This document shows, in pieces, positions 1 through 5,137 of a DNA stretch of 6,910 nucleotides (the stretch's first letter is position 1; every line of letters begins with the position of its first letter). The stretch lies in the NCBI GenBank assembly GCA_028697875.1, contig JAQVEQ010000126.1, positions 1,453-8,362 on the forward strand. The letters are read 5' to 3'. A program made the translations under genes and the position numbers. The notes below the pieces were generated by a model, which saw only the letters and a list, made by a program, of their open reading frames with translations, searched no databases and was not told the DNA's origin. This DNA is from Novosphingobium sp. (lineage in GTDB: Bacteria > Pseudomonadota > Alphaproteobacteria > Sphingomonadales > Sphingomonadaceae).

Positions 1-554
1 CGCCGGGTCATGACCGTGGCCTTGGGCATCTGCATCAGGCTGAGGATGCCTTCCTGCATCCGCGCGCCGCCGGCGGCGGTGAAGACGATATAGGCGCAAT
101 CCTCGTCCAGCGCGCGTTGGGCGCCGTTCACGAAGGCCTGGCCCACCGCCATGCCCATGGAACCGCCCATGAACGTGAAATCCTGCACCCCGGCCACGGC
201 CTTGTGCCCTTCGATCGCGCCGACGGCCACCTGGAAGGCGTCCTCGTGCGGGCTCTTGGCGCGGGCGGCCTTGATCCGGTCGGCGTATCTCTTGCTGTCG
301 CGGAACTTCAGCGGATCTTCGGCAACTTTCGGTTCGGTCAGCAGGGTGTAACCGGGATCGAGCACCTGGGCGAGACGGGTGTCGGCCCCGACGCGGCCAT
401 GGTGTTCGCAGCGCGGGCAGACGAAGAGGTTTTCCTCGTAATCCTTGGCGAACAGCATCTCGCTGCAATTCGGGCACTTGACCCACAGATTGTCGGCGGT
501 TTCCCGCTTGCGGCCGAAGGGGATCGATTTGCGGATTCGGGTGAGCCAGCTCAT
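1..554 (-). CDS. accD: Acetyl-CoA carboxylase carboxyltransferase subunit beta (partial, 3' end outside window)
   Basis: AccD pairs with AccA to transfer the carboxyl group from carboxybiotin to acetyl-CoA, giving malonyl-CoA for fatty acid synthesis in the cytoplasm. I translated the N-terminal 184 residues, which begin MSWLTRIRKSIPFGRKRETA. The AccD zinc ribbon is visible as Cys27-x2-Cys30 and Cys46-x2-Cys49 (KCPNC and VCPRC). Further along come the crotonase-fold segments FTFMGGSMGMAVGQ and the AccD-typical AAGGARMQEGILSLMQMPKA near the window edge. The family is usually about 280-300 residues, so roughly a third is missing off the left edge. The ATG at 554 overlaps the trpA TGA as ATGA, and an AAGGTGG Shine-Dalgarno lies 4 bases upstream, inside trpA. 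Translation is therefore probably coupled to trpA. The trpBA-accD order is common in alphaproteobacteria, where folC often follows. Confidence 0.97.
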   Translation of the reverse strand, partial: MSWLTRIRKSIPFGRKRETADNLWVKCPNCSEMLFAKDYEENLFVCPRCEHHGRVGADTRLAQVLDPGYTLLTEPKVAEDPLKFRDSKRYADRIKAARAKSPHEDAFQVAVGAIEGHKAVAGVQDFTFMGGSMGMAVGQAFVNGAQRALDEDCAYIVFTAAGGARMQEGILSLMQMPKATVMTR

Positions 555-1342
555 GCGGCCACCTTTCGCGCATTATGCACCGCTTCGGCAAGGGCGGCGG
601 TTAATTCGCGCACAGCGGCGGGAGCCTCCGCGCCGTGCTTGCCGACCAGTTCGACCAGGGCCGAACCGACGACGACGCCGTCCGCGACCTGGGCGATCGC
701 GCTGGCCTGTTCCGGCGTGCGCACGCCGAAACCGACCGCCACGGGCAGGTCGGTGGCGGCTTTCAGGCGGTCCATCGCCTGCTGGATCGAATCGAGCGCG
801 GCCTGCTGCTTGCCGGTAATCCCGGCGACCGAGACGTAATAGAGAAAGCCCGAGGAGCCTTCGAGCACGGCGGGCAGGCGCGCGGAATCGGTGGTCGGGG
901 TGGCGAGGCGGATGAACGACACCCCCGCTTTGCGCAGGTCGGGGCCGAGGTCGGCGTCTTCTTCCGGCGGAATGTCGACGCAGATCACGCCGTCGACGCC
1001 GGCCTTGACGCATTCGCCGGCGAACCATTCGGGCCCGCGCCGGACCATCGGGTTGGCATAGCCCATCAGCACCAGCGGCACGTCCGGGTGACGCTGGCGG
1101 AAAGCGCCGGCGATAGCGAAGACGTCGGCCGTCCTTGTCCCCTTGCCCAGGGAGCGCAAGTTTGCGGCCTGGATTGCCGGACCGTCGGCCATCGGATCGG
1201 TGAAGGGCATGCCCAGTTCGATCACGTCGGCGCCGCCCGCGACCAGCGCGTCGAGATTGGCGGCAGTATCCCCGTCACCGGCGGTGATGAAGCAGACGAG
1301 GGCGGGGTGGTCTTTGGCAAAGGCTGCGGAGAGGCGGCTCAC
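551..1342 (-). CDS. trpA: Tryptophan synthase alpha subunit
   Basis: TrpA splits indole-3-glycerol phosphate into indole and glyceraldehyde-3-phosphate and passes indole through a tunnel to TrpB. The product is 263 residues, against about 268 for the family, and spans the whole TIM barrel. The motif IELGMPFTDPMADGPAIQ carries the two catalytic acids, Glu42 and Asp53 (equivalent to Glu49 and Asp60 of E. coli). SVAGITG and VAVGFGVRTPEQA are phosphate-binding loop motifs. I chose the GTG start at 1342 because it overlaps the trpB stop as GTGA, has GGGAG 7 bases upstream (1350-1354), and gives the family-typical N-terminus (M)SRLSAAFAKDHPALVCFITAGD. The same frame stays open far upstream through trpB, but that part is a shadow with no TrpA-like sequence. 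The gene is cotranscribed with trpB and accD and likely translationally coupled to both. Confidence 0.97.
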   Translation of the reverse strand: MSRLSAAFAKDHPALVCFITAGDGDTAANLDALVAGGADVIELGMPFTDPMADGPAIQAANLRSLGKGTRTADVFAIAGAFRQRHPDVPLVLMGYANPMVRRGPEWFAGECVKAGVDGVICVDIPPEEDADLGPDLRKAGVSFIRLATPTTDSARLPAVLEGSSGFLYYVSVAGITGKQQAALDSIQQAMDRLKAATDLPVAVGFGVRTPEQASAIAQVADGVVVGSALVELVGKHGAEAPAAVRELTAALAEAVHNARKVAA

Positions 1343-2583
1343 AGCGAGACTCCCAGCGCGTCGGCAACAGTGAAGATGTCCTTGTCCCCACGGCCCGAGA
1401 CATTGACGACCACGATCGTGTCCTCGTCCATTTCGGCGGTCAATTGCGGAAGGGCGGCCAGCGCGTGCGAGCTTTCCAGCGCGGGGATGATCCCTTCGAG
1501 CTTGCAGCACAGCTGGAACGCTTCGAGCGCCTGGTCGTCGTTGATCGGCAGGTAACGCACGCGGCCGCTTTCGTGCAGCCAGCTGTGTTCCGGCCCGATG
1601 CCCGGATAGTCGAGGCCCGCCGAAATCGAGTGGGCTTCGGTGATCTGGCCGTCCTCGTCCTGCAACAGGTAGGTCTTGTTGCCGTGGAGAATGCCCGGCG
1701 CGCCGCCGGTCAGGCTGGCGGCGTGCTCGCTGGTCTCGACCCCGTGGCCGCCCGCCTCGACCCCGATCATCGCCACGTCGGGATCGTCGAGGAAGGGATG
1801 GAACAGGCCGATCGCGTTGGAACCGCCGCCGACAGCGGCCAGCAGCATGTCGGGCATACGGCCTTCGGCGCGCATGATCTGTTCGCGCGTTTCGTTGCCG
1901 ATCACGCTTTGGAAATCGCGCACCAGTTCCGGATAGGGGTGCGGTCCGGCCGCCGTGCCGATGATGTAGAAAGTGTCGTGAACGTTCGCGACCCAGTCGC
2001 GCAGCGCCTCGTTCATCGCGTCCTTGAGCGTCTTGGCCCCCGATTCGACCGGGATCACTTCGGCGCCGAGCAGCTTCATGCGGAACACATTGGGCTGCTG
2101 GCGGGCGACGTCGGTCGAGCCCATGTAGATCACGCAGGGCAGGCCGAAGCGCGCGCAGACCGTGGCCGTGGCGACGCCGTGCTGGCCCGCGCCGGTTTCG
2201 GCGATGATTCGCGTCTTGCCCATGCGGATGGCGAGCAGGATCTGGCCGATGCAGTTGTTGATCTTGTGCGCGCCGGTGTGGTTCAGCTCTTCGCGCTTGA
2301 AATAGAGCTTCGGGCCTTTGCCTTCTGGCGCCAGCTTGCGGAAGTGCTCGGTCAGCCGTTCGGCGTGATAGAGCGGGCTCGGGCGGCCGACGTAATGTTC
2401 GAGCAAGTCGTCGAACTGAGCCTGGAAAGCGGGGTCGGCCTTGGCCGCGCGATAGTGCTTCTCCAGGTCGAGGATGAGGGGCATCAGCGTTTCGGCGACA
2501 TAGCGGCCGCCGAATGCGCCGAAATGCCCGCGCTCGTCGGGCTGGTTGCGATAGGAATTCGCTGGGGTTCTGGTTGCAGGCAT
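1339..2583 (-). CDS. trpB: Tryptophan synthase beta subunit
   Basis: TrpB is the PLP enzyme that condenses indole with L-serine to make L-tryptophan, working as an alpha2-beta2 complex with TrpA. The product is 414 residues. Family hallmarks are all present: FGAFGGRYVAETLMP near the N-terminus (21-35), the PLP lysine in LNHTGAHKINN (Lys107), the catalytic Glu129 in AETGAGQHG, the phosphate-binding loop GGGSNA (252-257), and SGRGDKD (396-402) close to the C-terminus. The ATG at 2583 gives the usual short N-terminal extension and has GGAG 4 bases upstream. An in-frame ATG at 2673 would add 30 residues unlike TrpB, so I rejected it. trpB is the first gene of the trpBA-accD unit and is separated from trpF by a divergent gene, so it needs its own promoter. 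No residue looks damaged. Confidence 0.97.
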   Translation of the reverse strand: MPATRTPANSYRNQPDERGHFGAFGGRYVAETLMPLILDLEKHYRAAKADPAFQAQFDDLLEHYVGRPSPLYHAERLTEHFRKLAPEGKGPKLYFKREELNHTGAHKINNCIGQILLAIRMGKTRIIAETGAGQHGVATATVCARFGLPCVIYMGSTDVARQQPNVFRMKLLGAEVIPVESGAKTLKDAMNEALRDWVANVHDTFYIIGTAAGPHPYPELVRDFQSVIGNETREQIMRAEGRMPDMLLAAVGGGSNAIGLFHPFLDDPDVAMIGVEAGGHGVETSEHAASLTGGAPGILHGNKTYLLQDEDGQITEAHSISAGLDYPGIGPEHSWLHESGRVRYLPINDDQALEAFQLCCKLEGIIPALESSHALAALPQLTAEMDEDTIVVVNVSGRGDKDIFTVADALGVSL

Positions 2584-2707
2584 ATCGCTCCGCGATTGGC
2601 AGAGCGGACCGGCGAAGTCCAGCCCGAGACGCGTTTCCGGCGAGTCGGACGGGACTGGTCCGGCGAGTCGCATATGCCCGGCAACGCGGCCCGCGACTCA
2701 TGCTGGC
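2584..2707 (-). promoter_or_regulatory. Probable 5' leader of trpBA-accD with repeated and inverted short motifs
   Basis: This stretch upstream of trpB has no credible gene. The 12-base sequence TCCGGCGAGTCG occurs twice in direct orientation (2636-2647 and 2659-2670, plus-strand reading). An inverted partner, GCGACTC, lies at 2693-2699. In trpB-sense RNA, GAGTCG from the inverted copy could pair with either of the two CGACTC copies, so two mutually exclusive stems are possible. Next to the start codon, CGCTC (2586-2590) and GAGCG (2602-2606) can form a 5-base-pair stem that takes in part of the GGAG ribosome binding site. No short ORF with tandem Trp codons is present, so classical Trp-peptide attenuation is not supported. 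Regulation through these structures is inference only. Confidence 0.3.
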
Positions 2708-2713
2708 GTTGCC

Positions 2714-2743
2714 ATTCTGCAACAGGATTTGCGTTGATACCAA
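2714..2743 (-). promoter_or_regulatory. Candidate promoter for trpBA-accD
   Basis: Reading the minus strand, TTGGTA (2743-2738) is followed 18 bases later by CAGAAT (2719-2714). Each matches 4 of 6 bases of the sigma-70-type consensus hexamers. It is the best -35/-10 pair I could find by eye in the gap and would give a leader of about 120 bases. A promoter somewhere in this gap is expected, because the trpF transcript is cut off from trpB by the oppositely oriented barrel gene. The exact position is weakly supported. Confidence 0.25.
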
Positions 2744-2751
2744 TCTGAATG

Positions 2752-2765
2752 GCCAGTTCACTGGC
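2752..2765. promoter_or_regulatory. Short palindrome in the divergent intergenic region, possible operator
   Basis: GCCAGT-TC-ACTGGC is a perfect inverted repeat with 6-base arms and a 2-base centre. It lies between the divergent trpB and outer-membrane barrel genes, next to the candidate trpB -35 element and about 75 bases upstream of the barrel start codon. The position suits a transcription-factor site, but I recognise no regulator for it. A palindrome this short can arise by chance in a few kilobases. Confidence 0.2.
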
Positions 2766-2827
2766 GCGCAAGGTTGCGAATCCTACTCCTGCCTTCGCCT
2801 CCGCATCAAAGAAGAGGCTTTGTTTTC

Positions 2828-2832
2828 AGGAG
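2828..2832 (+). promoter_or_regulatory. Ribosome binding site that sets the barrel-protein start
   Basis: AGGAG lies 7 bases before the ATG at 2840, in a T-rich stretch. It excludes the in-frame ATG at 2774, which lacks such a site and would mask the signal peptide. Just upstream, CAAAG (2807-2811) and CTTTG (2818-2822) can form a small 5-base-pair hairpin with a 6-base loop in the 5' untranslated region. I saw no convincing -35/-10 pair for this gene. Confidence 0.7.
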
Positions 2833-2839
2833 TTTAATT

Positions 2840-3301
2840 ATGCGTCTTGTTCTTATTTCGCTTGCTGCCGCTACGCTTGCGGCCACCCCCGCGATGGCCA
2901 ACGAAGGCCGTGTCGAAGCCCACGGCGGTGTGATCTGGAATGGCAGCGACAGCGAGGCGATCGCAGGCGTTGCCGCCGGTTACGATTTCGACATGGGCGA
3001 CAAGTCGTTCGTCGGACTCGAAGTGTCCGGGGACAAGATCCTTCAGGACAACACCCGTGTCGCTTTCGGCGCGTCGGCGCGTGCCGGTATCAAGACCGGC
3101 GAATCCGGCAAGCTTTACGCAATCGGCGGCTACGCGACCAAACCGTGCAAGTTCTGCGAGGATTCGGTGAATCTGGGCGCGGGCTACCAGCACAACTTCG
3201 GCCAGAAGTTCTATGGCAAGGTGGAATACCGCCACAACTTCGTCGGCAACGGCGTGACCGATACCGACGTGGCCGGTGTCGGCCTCGGCATGCGGTTCTG
3301 A
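2840..3301 (+). CDS. Small secreted outer-membrane beta-barrel protein (porin-like, eight strands predicted)
   Basis: The product has 153 residues. Residues 1-20 (MRLVLISLAAATLAATPAMA) form a clear Sec signal peptide with an AMA/N cleavage site. The mature part, about 133 residues, divides into eight alternating hydrophobic/polar strands: roughly 23-34, 41-52, 57-69, 73-86, 91-102, 109-121, 123-136 and 142-153. It ends in GLGMRF, whose terminal Phe is the usual BAM recognition signal of outer-membrane barrels. It therefore resembles the small OmpX/OmpA-barrel class (OMP_b-brl type). The start at 2840 is fixed by AGGAG (2828-2832) 7 bases upstream and by the signal peptide; an in-frame ATG at 2774 would put 22 odd residues before it. 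The predicted third outer loop holds CKFC (Cys103, Cys106), an unusual CxxC. The gene lies opposite to both neighbours, between trpF and trpB. Ligand and function are unknown. Confidence 0.88.
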   Translation: MRLVLISLAAATLAATPAMANEGRVEAHGGVIWNGSDSEAIAGVAAGYDFDMGDKSFVGLEVSGDKILQDNTRVAFGASARAGIKTGESGKLYAIGGYATKPCKFCEDSVNLGAGYQHNFGQKFYGKVEYRHNFVGNGVTDTDVAGVGLGMRF

Positions 3302-3324
3302 GTCTTCCGGGTCAGCGAATTGGG

Positions 3325-3352
3325 AAGGGGCGGTCCGGCTGGGCCGCCCCTT
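3325..3352. terminator. Rho-independent terminator between convergent genes
   Basis: The arms AAGGGGCGGTCC (3325-3336) and GGGCCGCCCCTT (3341-3352) pair over 12 base pairs with one G-U, around a GGCT loop. On the plus strand the stem runs into TTTCTTC, a usable U-rich tail, 23 bases after the barrel-gene stop. On the minus strand it begins 3 bases after the trpF stop and is followed by a weaker T-poor tail. It is thus a good terminator for the barrel gene and probably also blocks or stabilises the trpF transcript end. Confidence 0.8.
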
Positions 3353-3355
3353 TCT

Positions 3356-3997
3356 TCATGCGGATCGCACGGCCGCGCAGAAGGTGGCGATCCTATCCGC
3401 GTCCTTCACGCCCGGCGCGCTTTCCACGCCGGACGAGGTATCGACCAGCGGCGTGCCCGTGATGCGGATCGCTTCGGCAACATTATCGGGATTGAGTCCC
3501 CCGGCGAGGCCCCAGTCGTTGGCGCCCCTGTACCCGGCGAGCAGCGACCAGTCGAAGGCAAGACCCATGCCGCCGGGCAGGGTGCCTTTGGGCGTCTTGG
3601 CGTCGAACAGGATCAGGTCGGCCGCTTCGCGATAGGCAAGCGCGCGTTCGACATCGTAGGCCGACGCGACCGGCAGCGCCTTCCATACCGGCAGGCCGAA
3701 GCGCGCCTTCACTTGCGCGACCCGTTCCGGCGTTTCCGAACCGTGGAGCTGGAGCGCGTCCAGCCGCCCGGCGCGCACCCCTTCGGTAATTTCGAGGTCG
3801 TCGGCATCGACGAACAGCCCGACTTTGCCCGCCCGCGTGCCGACATGCGCGGCGAGGTCCGCAGCCTGGCTCGGCGTCACGTTGCGCGGGGAGGGCGGGA
3901 AGAAAACGAACCCGACATAGTCCGCGCGCGCCGCGATGGAGGCATCGAGCGCTTGCGGGGTCGTGATCCCGCAGATCTTGATCTTCGGCGTCGTCAT
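3356..3997 (-). CDS. trpF: Phosphoribosylanthranilate isomerase
   Basis: TrpF converts N-(5-phosphoribosyl)anthranilate to CdRP by an Amadori rearrangement, the third committed step of tryptophan synthesis. The product is 213 residues, a complete single (beta/alpha)8 barrel. The catalytic pair is Cys9 in KIKICGIT and Asp132 in ILFDAKTPKG. Other family motifs are VGFVFFPPSPRNV (28-40), LQLHG (82-86), GGLNPDNV (166-173) and the phosphate loop DTSSGVES (186-193). It is a stand-alone TrpF, not fused to TrpC. The ATG at 3997 gives the usual start MTTPKIKICG; I see only a weak ribosome binding site. It follows pyrF by 41 bases on the same strand and is probably in the lapA-pyrF-trpF transcript. It is cut off from trpB by the convergent barrel gene, whereas related genomes commonly have trpF directly before trpB. 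Confidence 0.96.
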   Translation of the reverse strand: MTTPKIKICGITTPQALDASIAARADYVGFVFFPPSPRNVTPSQAADLAAHVGTRAGKVGLFVDADDLEITEGVRAGRLDALQLHGSETPERVAQVKARFGLPVWKALPVASAYDVERALAYREAADLILFDAKTPKGTLPGGMGLAFDWSLLAGYRGANDWGLAGGLNPDNVAEAIRITGTPLVDTSSGVESAPGVKDADRIATFCAAVRSA

Positions 3998-4038
3998 GCG
4001 GCCGGGTTAGGGCAAAGCGGGCGCCGGGTGAAGCCTGC

Positions 4039-4713
4039 CTAGAGCGTCGCTTCGATGGCCCGGGCGGCGGCGACCGGATCGTCCGCGCGGCTGATCGGGC
4101 GGCCGATCACCAGCACGCTGGCGCCATCGTCGCGCGCCTGGCGCGGAGTGACGACGCGCTTCTGGTCGGCCTTGCCGCCTTCGGCCGGACGCAGGCCGGG
4201 GACGACGAAGAAGCCGTCCTTCCATTGGCGGTGGACGGCGCCGACTTCGTGGCCGGAGCAGACGATCCCGTCGAGCCCGGCGGAATGGGCCAGTTCGGCC
4301 AGCCGCAGGGCCTGGTCGTGCGGAGTGCCGCCGATGCCGGTCGCGGCCAGGTCCGTCTCGTCCAGGCTGGTGAGGACGGTCACGGCGACGACCTTGGTGT
4401 GTTCGGCCGCGGCGGCCTTGGCGTCTTCCATCATTGCCCGCCCGCCGGCCGCATGGACGGTAACGATCGACGGTTCCAGCACGTGGATCGCCTGCATGGC
4501 CGAGGCGACCGTGTTGGGGATGTCGTGCAGCTTGAGGTCGAGGAAGATCGGCAGGCCGATATGCGCCATTTCGTGCACGCCGTGATGGCCGTGCGCGCAG
4601 AAGAATTCGAGGCCGAGCTTCAACCCGCCGATGTGCGCCTTGACCTTCTGGGCGAGGGCCTGCGCGGTTTCGATCTGGGGTACGTCAACGGCGAGATAGA
4701 CAGGATTGCTCAT
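4039..4713 (-). CDS. pyrF: Orotidine 5'-phosphate decarboxylase
   Basis: PyrF decarboxylates OMP to UMP, the last step of de novo pyrimidine synthesis. The product is 224 residues, within the usual 220-245. Key residues are visible: Asp10 in YLAVDVP, Lys32 in GLKLGLEF, and the catalytic signature FLDLKLHDIPNTV with Asp59, Lys61 and Asp64. The closing phosphate-binding segments are VVPGLRP (170-176) and VIGRPI (202-207). The ATG at 4713 overlaps the lapA stop as ATGA, and GAGG lies about 5 bases upstream. Translation is therefore probably coupled to lapA. The active site is intact, so the enzyme should be functional. Confidence 0.97.
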   Translation of the reverse strand: MSNPVYLAVDVPQIETAQALAQKVKAHIGGLKLGLEFFCAHGHHGVHEMAHIGLPIFLDLKLHDIPNTVASAMQAIHVLEPSIVTVHAAGGRAMMEDAKAAAAEHTKVVAVTVLTSLDETDLAATGIGGTPHDQALRLAELAHSAGLDGIVCSGHEVGAVHRQWKDGFFVVPGLRPAEGGKADQKRVVTPRQARDDGASVLVIGRPISRADDPVAAARAIEATL

Positions 4714-5054
4714 TGGGCCTCGTTCTGGGGCGTGGTGGTGTCCGGCGTGTCTTCAGGGGAGTCGCCGGTTGCGGGTTCGGAGTGTGCGGCCGGAGCCGCC
4801 AGCGCCGCACTGGCGCTGCGCATGGTGTTTTCCAGCCCGCCGATGCGCCGTTCCAGCCGCCATTTCGTGCCCTGGTGGAGCAGCCACATCGGCACGAAGC
4901 CGAGCAGGAAGGAAACGATGACCAGCGCCGGGAGCTTGGTTTCGAGGATCAGGCCTTCCCAGATCTTCACCGAGACGGGCGTCCAGTTGTAGATCGCGAA
5001 GACCAGCAGGGCGACCAGTATCAGGACCCAGATGATCGTGCGTATGACTTGCAT
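4710..5054 (-). CDS. lapA: LapA/DUF1049-family small inner-membrane protein
   Basis: The product has 114 residues. Two hydrophobic segments at about 6-23 (IIWVLILVALLVFAIYNW) and 41-60 (LPALVIVSFLLGFVPMWLL) form a membrane hairpin. A short charged, possibly coiled stretch follows (KWRLERRIGGLENTM, 64-78), then a Pro/Thr/acidic tail (about 86-114) that looks disordered. The N-terminal hairpin with YNWTPVSVKIW between the segments is typical of the LapA (DUF1049, YciS-like) family. In E. coli, LapA works with LapB in controlling LPS assembly through LpxC turnover. The start at 5054 has a strong AAGGAGG 10 bases upstream (5065-5071). The gene overlaps pyrF by 4 bases. In E. coli lapB sits between lapA and pyrF; here it is absent from this position. 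The role in this organism is inferred from family only. Confidence 0.85.
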   Translation of the reverse strand: MQVIRTIIWVLILVALLVFAIYNWTPVSVKIWEGLILETKLPALVIVSFLLGFVPMWLLHQGTKWRLERRIGGLENTMRSASAALAAPAAHSEPATGDSPEDTPDTTTPQNEAQ

Positions 5055-5064
5055 GGGTTCTTAG

Positions 5065-5122
5065 CCTCCTTCGCGCCGCAGTCCGGCCCTGGCGGATGCT
5101 AGGGCGATTGCGCCGCGAAGGA
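5065..5122 (-). promoter_or_regulatory. Possible structured leader or promoter before lapA-pyrF-trpF
   Basis: The 83 bases between purB and lapA hold a 9-base-pair inverted repeat, TCCTTCGCG (5067-5075) and CGCGAAGGA (5114-5122). In RNA the lapA-proximal arm overlaps the AAGGAGG ribosome binding site (5065-5071), so the fold would hide it. Inside the loop, GCCCT (5086-5090) and AGGGC (5101-5105) can form a second small stem. Alternatively, minus-strand TTTCCT (5124-5119) and CTAGCA (5102-5097), 16 bases apart, resemble a weak promoter; a transcript from it would lack the distal arm. No U-run follows the hairpin, so it is a poor terminator for purB. Confidence 0.25.
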
Positions 5123-5137
5123 AAGTCCGCTTGCTGC

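Noticed and set aside
1444..2748. A 434-codon plus-strand open frame antisense to trpB
   Set aside because: It is the mirror frame of a GC-rich, strongly biased gene. Its translation shows no recognisable domain, and trpB is certain on the other strand.
2584..2760. Classical trp attenuator with a Trp-rich leader peptide
   Set aside because: No short frame with adjacent Trp codons and a following terminator with U-run was found before trpB.
551..2761. A 736-codon minus-strand frame that could suggest a long fusion ending in TrpA
   Set aside because: Only the last 263 codons resemble a protein family. The rest is an arginine/proline-rich out-of-frame reading of trpB, and trpA has its own GTG start and ribosome binding site at 1342.
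2797..2826. Rho-independent terminator upstream of the barrel gene (GCCTC/GAGGC followed by TTTGTTTT)
   Set aside because: The stem is only 5 base pairs with a 12-base loop and competes with another weak hairpin (2807-2822). No upstream plus-strand transcript needs ending there.
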